64,000 nucleotides of DNA from Rhodoflexus caldus (GCF_021206925.1 NZ_JAJPRF010000002.1:248001-312000), one strand, 5' to 3'. Numbered from the stretch's first letter, positions 26,469 through 35,690 are shown. Notes: generated by a model from the sequence alone, not told the origin. Program-made: numbers and translations.

Positions 26469-27350
26469 ATGAAATACACAGAACCAATGCTCAAAGAAGG
26501 AGCTATGCAAGGTAAAACCATTCTTGTTACCGGAGGCGGAACAGGATTGGGACGTTCTATGAGCAAATATTTTCTGGAACTCGGCGCTAACGTAGTCATT
26601 GCCAGCCGCAAATTGGATGTTTTGCAGGCCGCTGCCGATGAATTACAGGCCGAAACAGGCGGTCAGGTGCTTGCCGTAGAGTGCGACGTGCGCAACTATA
26701 CCGACGTGGAAAAAACACTTGCTGCCACCTTGAAGCGATTCGGCAGTATCAACGGATTGCTTAACAATGCCGCAGGCAACTTCATTAGCCCTACCGAGCG
26801 ACTTTCGCACAAGGCCTTTGATACAATTGTAGGGATTGTTTTACAGGGAAGTTACAACTGCACCCTTGCCATTGGCAAGCACTGGATTGAGCAAAAGCAA
26901 CCGGGCACTATACTCAATATTGTTACAACCTACGCATGGACAGGCTCGGGTTATGTAGTGCCTTCGGCTTGTGCCAAAGCAGGCGTATTGGCTATGACGC
27001 GCTCTCTGGCCGTAGAATGGGCAAAGTATAACATCCGCAGTAATGCCATTGCCCCCGGCCCATTCCCTACCAAAGGCGCATGGGACAGGTTGTTCCCGCC
27101 TGCCTTACAGGATAAGATGGATGTTTCCAAAAAAGTACCGCTCAAACGCGTAGGCGACCATCAGGAACTGGCCAACCTTGCCGCTTATCTGATGTCCGAT
27201 TACAGCGCCTACATAAACGGTGAAGTTGTAACCATTGACGGCGGCGAATGGCTCAACGGTGCGGGCGAATTCAACTTCTTGGAGCAGCTCCCCGGCGAGA
27301 TGTGGGATCAAATTGAGCGCATGGTACGTGGTGCAGGAAAAAGCCAATAA
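26469..27350 (+). CDS. SDR oxidoreductase, 2,4-dienoyl-CoA reductase type
   Basis: 293 residues. The NADPH site is TGGGTGLGRS and the structural block is LLNNAAGNFISPTE. In place of the classic YxxxK the active region is GSGYVVPSACAKAGV, followed by PGPFPTKGAWDRL; both are hallmarks of mitochondrial and bacterial-type 2,4-dienoyl-CoA reductases of the SDR family, which reduce dienoyl-CoA during breakdown of unsaturated fatty acids. I start it at ATG 26469 (MKYTEPML); an upstream ATG at 26376 would add 31 residues with no counterpart in the family. No other beta-oxidation genes are near. Confidence 0.85.
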   Translation: MKYTEPMLKEGAMQGKTILVTGGGTGLGRSMSKYFLELGANVVIASRKLDVLQAAADELQAETGGQVLAVECDVRNYTDVEKTLAATLKRFGSINGLLNNAAGNFISPTERLSHKAFDTIVGIVLQGSYNCTLAIGKHWIEQKQPGTILNIVTTYAWTGSGYVVPSACAKAGVLAMTRSLAVEWAKYNIRSNAIAPGPFPTKGAWDRLFPPALQDKMDVSKKVPLKRVGDHQELANLAAYLMSDYSAYINGEVVTIDGGEWLNGAGEFNFLEQLPGEMWDQIERMVRGAGKSQ

Positions 27351-27368
27351 TTTTTACCCCATTCCCCT

Positions 27369-27836
27369 ATGCCTGTAGAAATAGAACGCAAATTTTTAGT
27401 TAAAAATCAGGATTGGAAAAAGAACGCCGAAGCCAAAGTGTTCCGGCAAGGGTACTTGTGCAATGACAACGGGAAAACGGTGCGTGTACGCATAGCGGGC
27501 GAAGATGCCTTTATTACAGTAAAAGGCAATGCACAGTATATTTCAAGAGCTGAATTTGAATATGCTATTCCCGTAGAAGACGCGCTCTACATGCTAAATG
27601 CCCTCTGCCAAAGGCCTCTGATTGAGAAAACACGCTATTATGTGCCTTACAAAGGGCTTATGTGGGAAATAGATGAGTTTGAAGGAGATAACAGCGGGTT
27701 AATCATTGCAGAAGTAGAACTGACCGATGAAAATCAGGAAGTTCCTTTGCCGCCTTGGGCAGGTGCCGAAGTAACAGGCGATGAGCGCTACTATAACGCC
27801 AATCTGGTGCGCAATCCTTACAAGAACTGGAAGTAG
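27369..27836 (+). CDS. CYTH domain protein (triphosphatase/adenylate cyclase class IV fold)
   Basis: 155 residues that start with the defining EIERKFLV motif (ExExK). The chain of beta strands carrying Arg and Lys (VRVRIAGEDAFITVKG, EFEYAIP, IEKTRYYVPYKGLMWEIDEFEG, IIAEVELTDE) lines the triphosphate tunnel. Most bacterial relatives hydrolyse inorganic triphosphate (tripolyphosphatase) rather than make cAMP. It is 18 bases after the SDR gene, probably in the same transcript; there is a terminator at 27871-27911. Confidence 0.9.
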   Translation: MPVEIERKFLVKNQDWKKNAEAKVFRQGYLCNDNGKTVRVRIAGEDAFITVKGNAQYISRAEFEYAIPVEDALYMLNALCQRPLIEKTRYYVPYKGLMWEIDEFEGDNSGLIIAEVELTDENQEVPLPPWAGAEVTGDERYYNANLVRNPYKNWK

Positions 27837-27870
27837 TGGCTTAGGCTTTTTTGAGACCACATTCAAAAGC

Positions 27871-27911
27871 AAAACCTCCGTCGGGGCTTTAAATCTCGGC
27901 GGAGGTTTTTG
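27871..27911. terminator. Terminator between CYTH and lolC/E genes
   Basis: AAAACCTCCG (27871-27880) pairs with CGGAGGTTTT (27900-27909) around a 19-base loop and is followed by T. Convergent position, works in both directions. Confidence 0.8.
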
Positions 27912-27943
27912 TTCATACATACGCTATTGCACATATGCTGTAA

Positions 27944-29173
27944 TTACAGCATTTCCGAAACCTTAACGGCTGCTGCGCGGCGCGCGGGCGCATAGGAAGC
28001 CAGTACCGTAATGGCAAATACCAACACGCTGATACTCAGAAAGTCAGCCCATTTCATTTGCACCGGATAAGCCTGAATAACCGACGACTGAATACCCAGC
28101 GATACAAAGCCGAATTGCATTTGCAGAAAGCAAATAACAAAGCCCAGTACCATTCCGCTGAAAGCGCCAATCCATGCAATAAAAAAACCCTCCGTCAGGA
28201 AAATGCGGCGAATTATGCCTGCCGAAGCCCCCATAGCTGTTAGCACGGCAATATCATGCTGTTTTTCAATGGCCAACATGCTCAGCGTAAAGAAAATATT
28301 GAACGAAGCAATCGCCAGCACGAATGCCAAAGCCACAAAAACAAACAGTTTTTCTATCCGAATGGCACGCATAATACTTTCCTGCTGCTCTTCGCTGTTT
28401 TTTACCTGTAAGTTATCGGCATCTATCATGCTGCGGATAGCATGCTGAACGGCGGCAATATCGCTTTTCTTCCAAACTTTTACCTCAATGGAAGTTCGCC
28501 TGCCCTTGTACTGCATCAAGTCCTCTGCCCATTCAATCGGGACGAGCACATGATTTTGGTCAAACTGTTGCTCAATGGCAAGTACTCCGCCGGGCAAAAT
28601 GATGCGCTGTTCAAAGTTTTTGGAAGGGTCGGCCATATTAACCTGCTTGTCTTTGCGGGGATACCAGAAAACCAGCGGCTCCATATCGTCGCCAAGGTCT
28701 ATTCCCAATTGCAACTGCACCCCTACCCCTATCATCGCACGCGGTGTTTTTTGCTGCCAAAGTGCAAAATTGCCGCCCACCAACTTCTCGCGCAGGGGGT
28801 ATTGCTGGTCAAAATTAGCGGCCAGCCCTTTTACCTTAACTACTATTTGAGCGTCCTTATAACGCAGCAGCGCATCGTCGGCAATTACCTCAGTAACAGC
28901 CTTTACGCCTTCTATGCGGGCAAGGCGGGCAAGTAATACACTATCGGCAGCAAACGACTTGCCTTTGACGGGCGTAATTTCCAAGTCGGCATGATAGGAC
29001 GAGTAAAGGCTGCGAGTAAAATCTTCAAGCCCGTTAAAAACAGAGAGCACAATCACCATAGCGGCAGTACCTATGGCAACGCCAAACACCGATACAATGG
29101 AAATAATATTGATAAAATTTCGCTTTTTCTTCGAGAAAAGATAGCGGCGTGCAATCAGGAGCGCAGTGTTCAT
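27944..29173 (-). CDS. FtsX/LolC-LolE family ABC transporter permease
   Basis: 409 residues, four membrane segments: one near the N-terminus (INIISIVSVFGVAIGTAAMVIVLSVFNGL) and three in the C-terminal third, with a large periplasmic domain between. The first segment's FNGLEDF and the C-terminal APARRAAAVKVSEML match the lipoprotein-releasing LolC/LolE group, which extracts lipoproteins from the inner membrane together with the ATPase LolD. No lolD is next to it. Its ATG overlaps the TGA of bioF by 4 bases, so it is coupled to a metabolic gene, an arrangement without obvious functional logic. Confidence 0.88.
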   Translation of the reverse strand: MNTALLIARRYLFSKKKRNFINIISIVSVFGVAIGTAAMVIVLSVFNGLEDFTRSLYSSYHADLEITPVKGKSFAADSVLLARLARIEGVKAVTEVIADDALLRYKDAQIVVKVKGLAANFDQQYPLREKLVGGNFALWQQKTPRAMIGVGVQLQLGIDLGDDMEPLVFWYPRKDKQVNMADPSKNFEQRIILPGGVLAIEQQFDQNHVLVPIEWAEDLMQYKGRRTSIEVKVWKKSDIAAVQHAIRSMIDADNLQVKNSEEQQESIMRAIRIEKLFVFVALAFVLAIASFNIFFTLSMLAIEKQHDIAVLTAMGASAGIIRRIFLTEGFFIAWIGAFSGMVLGFVICFLQMQFGFVSLGIQSSVIQAYPVQMKWADFLSISVLVFAITVLASYAPARRAAAVKVSEML

Positions 29174-30324
29174 GCAAAAAAGCGGGCTATTTGTGCGACC
29201 AGACGATTAATTTCTTCTGCGGTATTGAAAGCGTGCAGGCAAATGCGCAAACGCTCGGCACCCGCCGGCACGGTAGGCGCTAAAATAGGCAAGGCAAGGC
29301 ATTTTTGTTGCATCAACGAGTCGGCAAGGGCTTTGCATCGGTCGTTCCCCGGCACTACCAACGCCTGAATCGGGCTTTGATTGCAAATGAGTTGCACACC
29401 TTCGGGCAACCGCAACTCCGCCGCCAGTTCGTGGTAGAGCGCAATAACTTGCCGCAATTGCATATTGAGTTCGGGATGTTGGCCAATATAATCAAAAGCA
29501 GCATCAATGCTGACCAGCGTATGGTCGGGCATGGCAGTGCTGTAAATAAACGGTCGGCCAAAGTTCACCAAATAGTCTATCAGCCACTGCTTGCCGACAA
29601 TGCACGCCCCATGTGCACCAATCGCTTTTCCAAAGGTATAAACTCTTGCCAAAAAATGTTGCTGCAAACCCAATTCACACGCAAGCCCATTGCCGTTTTG
29701 CCCGAAAATACCTGTGCTATGCGCCTCATCTATCAGCAAATAAGCGCCGTAACGATTGCATAAGTCCACCATATCGGCCAATACGGCATTATCGCCATCC
29801 ATAGAATAAACCGACTCCGTGATAACAAATACACAACCTGCCGCATGTGTTTGCCGTGCCGATTGCAGTTTTTGTTCCAAATCGGACAAATTATTGTGCA
29901 AAAAGGCCTTTCGGTCGGCAAAACTGAGCCGATAGCCTTCCCGCAGGCTGGCATGTACCAATTCATCGTACAGAATCAAATCGCCTTTTTGTGCCAATGA
30001 AGCTATCAGCGCCATGTTGGCCACATAGCCCGAATTGAACAACAATGCTGCCTCTGCCTCAAACACTCGGGCGAGCTTTTGTTCTAACCGCATAGCCAAG
30101 GCACTGTTGCCTGAAAGCAAACGCGAGCCGGTAGCTCCCATGCGGGGCTTTTCCAATGCAGAATAGCGTTCGGCAACCACCCGAGCAAGTGCAGGCGATT
30201 GCGCCAGCCCCAAATAATCATTGGAAAAAAAATCGGCACCTTCCCGCTCAGGTTTTAACCTTCGGAGATTGCCCTGTTGCTCTCGCTTATTTAGTTGCTC
30301 CTGAATACGTTTCTGAATAGACAT
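29170..30324 (-). CDS. bioF: 8-amino-7-oxononanoate synthase family aminotransferase (BioF-like)
   Basis: PLP-dependent alpha-oxoamine synthase of 384 residues; it joins pimeloyl thioester with alanine in biotin synthesis. Conserved stretches are SNDYLGLAQSP, GATGSRLLSGN, LLIDEAHSTGIFG and TFGKAIGAHG with the PLP-lysine. Related family members (Kbl, KAS-type enzymes) are alternatives; bioA being 4 kb away supports the biotin role. ATG at 30324 gives the usual N-terminus; an earlier in-frame ATG would add 30 residues. Confidence 0.88.
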   Translation of the reverse strand: MSIQKRIQEQLNKREQQGNLRRLKPEREGADFFSNDYLGLAQSPALARVVAERYSALEKPRMGATGSRLLSGNSALAMRLEQKLARVFEAEAALLFNSGYVANMALIASLAQKGDLILYDELVHASLREGYRLSFADRKAFLHNNLSDLEQKLQSARQTHAAGCVFVITESVYSMDGDNAVLADMVDLCNRYGAYLLIDEAHSTGIFGQNGNGLACELGLQQHFLARVYTFGKAIGAHGACIVGKQWLIDYLVNFGRPFIYSTAMPDHTLVSIDAAFDYIGQHPELNMQLRQVIALYHELAAELRLPEGVQLICNQSPIQALVVPGNDRCKALADSLMQQKCLALPILAPTVPAGAERLRICLHAFNTAEEINRLVAQIARFFA

Positions 30325-30450
30325 TACCCAAAATTGCACGATATTTTGTAAATTCGGTAGCATATTTGCCCGTATGAGGGCAAAATGCGTTGCATTGAAA
30401 CTTTGCAAATACAAATAGAGTTACTCAAATAAAAATTAAACGGAACCCCA

Positions 30451-31719
30451 ATGAAACTACTCAAAATACCATTCGTGCTCATCCTGTCGGTTTGTTGGAG
30501 TGTGGCGGCTTATGCTTCCTATATTCTGGTTCCGATGGATAAAGCACAGCAAAACCATCTGAAAGCCTACGGCATTACCTACTGGGTTCTTAAACAAGAA
30601 GTAGAAGCGGAGTGGCTGCTCAACTACCGTGGCGGCAGTTTCATGTTCAAATATGCGCAAAAGTTTGAAAACGAACTGATTATACGCGGCGTCAGCTATG
30701 AGGTAATTTCCGACGCACAGGCCGTGCGCATCAAAGAAGACATCGCGCATCCCGAAGCCAATATGGACGTGATGAAACTGGAAGTTGCCCCCAAAATTGC
30801 CGTTTACTCTCCCAAAACCAAACAGCCGTGGGACGATGCCGTAACCTTAGTGCTCACCTACGCCGAAATTCCCTATGACATCATCTTTGATGAAGAGGTG
30901 ATGGACGGGATGCTTCCCAAATACGATTGGCTGCACCTTCACCATGAAGACTTCACAGGGCAATACGGAAAATTTTACCGCAACTTCAGCGGTCAGCCTT
31001 GGTATCAGGAGCAACAACGCGAATTTGAAGACATTGCCCGTAAGTATGGTTACAAAAAAGTTTCACAACTGAAACTCGCAGTAGTTCGCAAAATCCGCGA
31101 CTATTGTGCAGGTGGCGGATTTTTATTTGCCATGTGTTCAGCAACCGATACTTACGATATAGCACTTGCTGCTCACAATACAGACATATGCGATGCGGTA
31201 TATGACGGCGACCCCTACGACCCCGGAGCTAACAACAAGTTAGATTTTTCTCAAACGCTGGCCTTCAAAGATTTCCGCGTGATTTTAGACCCATACGATG
31301 TGGAATATTCCAATATTGACAACCAAATGGGCGAACGCGGCCTTACGGAGCGGAACGATTTTTTCCGACTGTTTCAGTTCTCGGCCAAATGGGACCCTGT
31401 GCCTACCATGCTTACCCAAAACCACGAAACCAACATTAAAGGATTTATGGGGCAGACAACAGGCTTCAAAAAACGCCTTATCAAATCCGATGTGCTGATT
31501 TTGGCCGAGACCAAAAGTTGCGATGAAGCGCGGTATATTCACAACACCTTTGGCAAAGGCACGTGGACATTCTACGGCGGCCATGACCCCGAAGACTACC
31601 AGCATTTCGTTGGCGAAGAGCCTACTGACTTGAACCTCCATCCCAACTCACCGGGCTATCGCCTCATACTGAATAACATTCTGTTTCCGGCTGCAAAAAA
31701 GAAAAAACAAAAAACCTGA
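30451..31719 (+). CDS. Secreted conserved Bacteroidota protein, amidotransferase-like fold
   Basis: 422 residues with a signal peptide (FVLILSVCWSVAAYAS). It begins YILVPMDKAQQNHLKAYGITYWVLKQEVEAEWLLNYRGG, a block I recall from Bacteroidota proteins often labelled asparagine synthetase B, although none of the asparagine synthetase domains (N-terminal Cys glutaminase, ATP loop) is present. The central GGGFLFAMCSATDTYDIAL looks like the nucleophile elbow of class I glutamine-amidotransferase-like or ThuA-like folds, with Cys as candidate nucleophile. Real substrate unknown. The C-terminus ends in a Lys-rich tail. Divergent from bioF. Confidence 0.8.
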   Translation: MKLLKIPFVLILSVCWSVAAYASYILVPMDKAQQNHLKAYGITYWVLKQEVEAEWLLNYRGGSFMFKYAQKFENELIIRGVSYEVISDAQAVRIKEDIAHPEANMDVMKLEVAPKIAVYSPKTKQPWDDAVTLVLTYAEIPYDIIFDEEVMDGMLPKYDWLHLHHEDFTGQYGKFYRNFSGQPWYQEQQREFEDIARKYGYKKVSQLKLAVVRKIRDYCAGGGFLFAMCSATDTYDIALAAHNTDICDAVYDGDPYDPGANNKLDFSQTLAFKDFRVILDPYDVEYSNIDNQMGERGLTERNDFFRLFQFSAKWDPVPTMLTQNHETNIKGFMGQTTGFKKRLIKSDVLILAETKSCDEARYIHNTFGKGTWTFYGGHDPEDYQHFVGEEPTDLNLHPNSPGYRLILNNILFPAAKKKKQKT

Positions 31720-31734
31720 TTCAGAATAAGTTTG

Positions 31735-31742
31735 TAATTTTG
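31735..31742 (+). promoter_or_regulatory. -7 box for the DUF349 gene
   Basis: TAATTTTG, full match to TAnnTTTG. It would give a leader of about 120 bases before ATG 31871. Confidence 0.4.
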
Positions 31743-31870
31743 AAAATTCAAAACGGAATTAATAATTTGACAGTGCAATTAAACATGCAGTTACTTGCGG
31801 TCTTTAAGTTTTAAAGCACGCATTTTATGCATAAACCTATGTAAACTAACACAATACCACACCCCGTACC

Positions 31871-33127
31871 ATGGACTCATTAACTACATTCGGCTATACC
31901 AAAGACGGTAAAGTTTTTTTAAAAGGGTATTTTGATTTTCCTGACCGCGAAATCGGACTGGTAAAAGAAAGTGAAGAAGCCAGCCTTCAGTATTTCATTA
32001 AGCGTTTTGAGCTTGCCGAAAGTAAAGTAGCAGAACTTGCCGAAGCCATTCAAAACACTACCAACAAAGGTTCTTACCTGATGAAACTTGTTCACATGAG
32101 AACCTATTTGGCCGAGTTTAACGGCTTAGGCGATTTTCCTTCGCTGTTTCGCAAGTTAGACGAACTTGAAGCCGAAATCAGGTCTTACATCCACGAAAAC
32201 CGGATTAAAAATCACGAAATCAAAACCAACCTGCTCAAAGAAGCAGAAGTACTCAGCCAAGGCACCAACTGGAACGTTTTCACCAAGAAGTTCAAAGAAC
32301 TTAAACTGCGCTGGATTAAGACAGGAAGCACATTCGAGAACGAAGAAGAAAGTTTCAATAAGGCCTTTGACAATTATTACAACACCTTTTTTGAGCGAAA
32401 AAATCAGTTCTTTGAACAGCGTAAAGCACTTCTGGAAAGCAGAAGAATACGCTATGAAGAAATTCTTGCAGAAATGGCAAGAATAAATGCCGAAATGCCC
32501 GAAAATGCGCAACAAGAAATTACGCGCCTGCAAAAGCAGTGGAAGGTTGTCGGAAAAATCAATGCCCGCTTTTTCAAGGAGCTCACCAAAAAGATGCACG
32601 CAGAAGTAAAAATTTTCAACGAAAAATTAAAACGTCTGCAAGAACGCATCAATGCAAACCCCATTGAGCGCAAAAAAGAACTCTGCGAAAAGGTTGAAGG
32701 CATGTTGCGCACCGACGAACCATTGCAAATAGCACTGGTAAAAAGCATACAGGCAGAATGGAAGCGATTAGGCAAACTCAAACATCCGATGGACAAAGAT
32801 TACAATACACGCTTCAAAATAGCATGTAACGAAATCTTTGAAACGTTTTTCCTTGACCAAACTGCCAAAACCAAGTATGAGCATTTCAGCGAGAAAACGC
32901 GCTTCGAGCAATTGAAGATAAAAATCCGCTTGTTGAAAGATTCCATCAAAGAAGATGAATTTGTGCTGAACCAGTTGAACGCACGCGACGGTTACTCTGC
33001 CAACCGCCGCTCGGGAGACAGCGAAGGAAGTTCCATTGACATGGAAAAGTTGAATCAGATTAACAAACTGAAAACCAAGCAGCGGATACTGAAAAAACTG
33101 CAATCGCAGTTGATGTCAAACTACTGA
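31871..33127 (+). CDS. DUF349-repeat coiled-coil protein
   Basis: 418 residues, helical and highly charged. At least three DUF349 repeats are visible, each with a Trp-x-x-x-Gly turn then a helix ending in a Phe/Tyr-rich FF patch: LRWIKTGSTFENEEESFNKAF (about 146), KQWKVVGKINARFFKEL (about 227) and AEWKRLGKLKHPMDKDYN (about 300). DUF349 proteins are cytosolic; the family includes the E. coli YfcB/YccJ-type stress proteins, but the role in Bacteroidota is unknown. The next gene is DUF2795. Confidence 0.85.
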   Translation: MDSLTTFGYTKDGKVFLKGYFDFPDREIGLVKESEEASLQYFIKRFELAESKVAELAEAIQNTTNKGSYLMKLVHMRTYLAEFNGLGDFPSLFRKLDELEAEIRSYIHENRIKNHEIKTNLLKEAEVLSQGTNWNVFTKKFKELKLRWIKTGSTFENEEESFNKAFDNYYNTFFERKNQFFEQRKALLESRRIRYEEILAEMARINAEMPENAQQEITRLQKQWKVVGKINARFFKELTKKMHAEVKIFNEKLKRLQERINANPIERKKELCEKVEGMLRTDEPLQIALVKSIQAEWKRLGKLKHPMDKDYNTRFKIACNEIFETFFLDQTAKTKYEHFSEKTRFEQLKIKIRLLKDSIKEDEFVLNQLNARDGYSANRRSGDSEGSSIDMEKLNQINKLKTKQRILKKLQSQLMSNY

Positions 33128-33222
33128 TTTTGCCCGATTTTTGCTAAGGAAAAAATACCTGTATCAGGAACATTTCTAATAGTTTTATTGTTACCGTTCA
33201 CGAAAAACAATTCCATTGCACT

Positions 33223-33444
33223 ATGTATTGGACACTTGAATTAGCCTCTTATCTTGAAGATGCACCTTGGCCTGCAACAAAGGACGAGTTGATTGATTAT
33301 TCTGTGCGCTCAGGCGCGCCATTGGAAGTAGTAGAAAATCTTCAGGAACTTGAAGATGACGGTCAACCTTACGAAAGCATCGAGGAAATATGGCCTGATT
33401 ATCCGACAAGAGAAGATTTCCTCTTTAACGATGATGAGTATTAA
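33223..33444 (+). CDS. DUF2795 small acidic protein
   Basis: 73 residues, very acidic at the C-terminus (DYPTREDFLFNDDEY). The core WPATKDELIDYSVRSGAPLEVVENLQEL fits the DUF2795 helix-turn-helix-like fold. Conserved in Bacteroidota as a small protein of unknown role. It is ended by the terminator at 33476-33518. Confidence 0.85.
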   Translation: MYWTLELASYLEDAPWPATKDELIDYSVRSGAPLEVVENLQELEDDGQPYESIEEIWPDYPTREDFLFNDDEY

Positions 33445-33475
33445 TTAAACAAGCAGTTTCTGCTTTAATTCTTTC

Positions 33476-33518
33476 ATACGGCAGCGGTAGTTCCTACTTC
33501 TGCCGTATTTATTATTTT
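33476..33518 (+). terminator. Terminator after the DUF2795 gene
   Basis: ATACGGCAG (33476-33484) pairs with CTGCCGTAT (33500-33508); inner GTAG/CTAC bases extend the stem, and TTATTATTTTT follows. A TATTTTTG box at 33513-33520 overlaps the T-tract. Confidence 0.8.
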
Positions 33519-33520
33519 TG
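33513..33520 (+). promoter_or_regulatory. -7 box for the gene at 33550, inside the terminator tail
   Basis: TATTTTTG, full match to TAnnTTTG, 29 bases before the ATG. No TTG at the usual distance. Confidence 0.4.
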
Positions 33521-33549
33521 CAGCATAAAATTTTAACCAAATTTCAGTT

Positions 33550-34041
33550 ATGGAACTATTGACAACAACCATTGCTATGCCCGATTACGCGCGTGTATGG
33601 CTTTACGCATCCGACAGGGCATTTACCCCGCAAGAAGAAGCAGTGATTAATGGTTGGTTGGCCGAATTTACCAAAGGATGGAACAGCCATGGTACAAGTC
33701 TTACGGCATCAGCTGCAATACTACATCACCAGATAATTTTATTTAGCGTAGATGAGTCGCAAACACCTCCTTCCGGATGTTCCATAGACAAATCCGTTGC
33801 ATTACTGCGCCAAATAGAACGCCAAATGGGTGTTAATCTTTTAGACGGCGGGCGTGTTTTCTATCAGCAAAACGAACAACTTAAAGCCGTGCGGCTGCCG
33901 CAAATTAAGCAAGAGATTGAATTGCAGCATATCCAAGCCGATACACCCATACTCAACATGCAAGCCAATACGCTTCAAGCCGTGCGCAACAGCTTATTTG
34001 TTCCGGCAGCGCAATCTTGGATGGCACGCTATTTCAGATAG
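33550..34041 (+). CDS. Conserved Bacteroidota protein of unknown function
   Basis: 163 residues. The order YARVWLYASDRAFTPQEEAVI, WNSHGTSLTASAAILHHQIILFSVDE, SGCSIDKSVALLRQIERQMGVNLLD and a final SWMARYFR matches a family widely found in Bacteroidota and sometimes named ABC transporter ATPase; there is no Walker motif, so that name is not supported. The invariant-looking GCSIDKSV has a Cys that may be functional. Its terminal helix almost meets the convergent DUF3822 gene. Confidence 0.8.
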   Translation: MELLTTTIAMPDYARVWLYASDRAFTPQEEAVINGWLAEFTKGWNSHGTSLTASAAILHHQIILFSVDESQTPPSGCSIDKSVALLRQIERQMGVNLLDGGRVFYQQNEQLKAVRLPQIKQEIELQHIQADTPILNMQANTLQAVRNSLFVPAAQSWMARYFR

Positions 34042-34052
34042 CAGCAACCGGC

Positions 34053-34979
34053 TTATGCAAACAGGTAATAAGCGCTTAATAGGTCAAAAGCAGCATGATT
34101 TTCCAAATCATCAAACTGGTAATGATATTGCAGGCCTTTGGGTCTGGAACCGAAACTAACATGAGGAAAGTAGCGCTGCAAGATGGAAAGACGGCCGGCA
34201 AATGATGCGCCTATATCTCCCCATAACAACAGCTCCGTTTCGTCTTTATCTAACCCAAGTTGGGTAGTAATAAAAAATACGTAGTAAATAAAATCTTCCG
34301 GCGTGTCGAACTGATAGGCATTCAGCAAATGCAAATTACCCGCCCTGAAAAAAGCAGCAATAAGCGTATTGCGATTGACAAGCAGATGTAAATATCTGTA
34401 ATCTAATTTTTCGGGGATTGAATGCAAACCGTGCAATATGGCATCGCTTACGTGGGCGTATTGTAATTCGCGCAGCGGATAAAGTTCTGCAAGAATGGTT
34501 AACGGCTCGATGTTGCAGCCAAAGACATTTACCAAATTAAACGCAGTGTGATGAACAAACGCCGCGCGCATTTGTTCGGGTTTAAAATTACTGTGCAATT
34601 GCAGTATTTCCGTGGCTTGGTCTGCCCTGAAAAATTCGGCAGGCACCTGCACAAAAGGATATTCTGCCTCGAGTAATGCTATTTCCTTCCAATAACCCGC
34701 ACCCAAAAACGGATGCTGGGTAATCAATTGTGGTAAAGTTTCCGAAAGAGGAAAGTTTTTAGATAGGCTGAAACGTTCGTAATACACAAGTATTTTATCG
34801 GCAATGTGAAAGGCTACGGCTTCAAAAATACCTGCATGTAACTTAAAACACAGAGCATATTGGTCAATATGCTCTGTGTTGAAAGCCGAGCTGCGCAGTT
34901 GCAGCAAAGAGTGAAAAGCGTTATTCTCCAAAATACTGTATGAATTAGTCTTCCCAGTTACCTGTTGTAGATACTTCAT
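34053..34979 (-). CDS. DUF3822 family protein
   Basis: About 308 residues. The opening HSLLQLRSSAFNTEHIDQYALCFKLHAGIFEAVAF and the later actin-fold-like alternation of strands and helices match DUF3822, a Bacteroidota family of ASKHA-like fold without known function. The GNLHLLNAYQFDTPEDFIYYVFFIT block is the family's most typical part. The start is uncertain: ATG 34979 overlaps the preceding gene by 35 bases; a TTG at 34931 would avoid overlap. It is coupled to the upstream gene at 34945. In many Bacteroidota DUF3822 precedes an RNA methyltransferase or coaD; here neither follows. Confidence 0.82.
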   Translation of the reverse strand: MKYLQQVTGKTNSYSILENNAFHSLLQLRSSAFNTEHIDQYALCFKLHAGIFEAVAFHIADKILVYYERFSLSKNFPLSETLPQLITQHPFLGAGYWKEIALLEAEYPFVQVPAEFFRADQATEILQLHSNFKPEQMRAAFVHHTAFNLVNVFGCNIEPLTILAELYPLRELQYAHVSDAILHGLHSIPEKLDYRYLHLLVNRNTLIAAFFRAGNLHLLNAYQFDTPEDFIYYVFFITTQLGLDKDETELLLWGDIGASFAGRLSILQRYFPHVSFGSRPKGLQYHYQFDDLENHAAFDLLSAYYLFA

Positions 34980-35559
34980 CCTGAGCACCGAAACGCAGAA
35001 AACGGCGTTTGCGGTTCGGGTGGTCTTCTTTGCGGGTTTTGTCAAAAGGATATGGGTCTACCACTTCTATTACGTCCACTTTTGCACCGCTCTTTTGCGT
35101 AAGTTTACCCGCATACATTTTGAACTGTTTGTTGGGGTCATCATAACCCGGAACCCAGCTGAACTTTTCTAAGTTAAAATTAGGATACTTTGATTTGGGG
35201 AACAGGTAATCTAATACTTTTTCACGTCTCAGGGTGTCGTAAGTAACGCGAACACTATCGCCCAAATAGGCTTTATCGGGCGGACGCTGAATAATGGTTT
35301 CCTTTTTCTCTACAATCGGAATTACACCTTCCGCAATGAAAGAGCGAAGCGTATCCCAACTGCCGGTGTAGCGACCATTTACCAATAAGAACCATTTTTG
35401 TACTTCACGGATTTCCTTCAGGCGTTCAATTACGGCCGCTTCTCTTGTTTTAATCTCGCGGTCTTCATCAACCTTATTTTTGATACCCGCATAAAGGAAA
35501 TAGGCAAGTGCCGCAATAACAGGCACCATCAGAATAGTAAACAATTGAGTCTTCTTCAT
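34945..35559 (-). CDS. Membrane-anchored periplasmic protein, unknown
   Basis: 204 residues. One membrane segment near the N-terminus (FTILMVPVIAALAYFLYAGIK, about 6-26) is followed by a helical linker and a soluble domain. The domain contains VQKWFLLVNGRYTGSWDTLRSFI and KYPNFNLEKFSWVPGYDD; the layout of an N-terminal helix followed by a short globular part with 'NGRYTG-W' resembles pilin-like type II secretion fold proteins, but I cannot name the family. Overlaps the DUF3822 gene by 35 bases and is likely coupled to it. Confidence 0.75.
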   Translation of the reverse strand: MKKTQLFTILMVPVIAALAYFLYAGIKNKVDEDREIKTREAAVIERLKEIREVQKWFLLVNGRYTGSWDTLRSFIAEGVIPIVEKKETIIQRPPDKAYLGDSVRVTYDTLRREKVLDYLFPKSKYPNFNLEKFSWVPGYDDPNKQFKMYAGKLTQKSGAKVDVIEVVDPYPFDKTRKEDHPNRKRRFLRFGAQDEVSTTGNWED

Positions 35560-35690
35560 ATCGTTTTAAAAATGGGAAGGAGTTTCTTTCAATCGCAATT
35601 ATAGCATTTTCGCACAAATCATACTGCACTCTTAGTAAAAAAGATGCTTTTTAGTTGGAAATAGTTAGGGATTGGCATCGGTTGTTATAA

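Noticed and set aside
33550-34041. ABC transporter ATPase
   Set aside because: No Walker A, signature or Walker B motif is present in the 163 residues.
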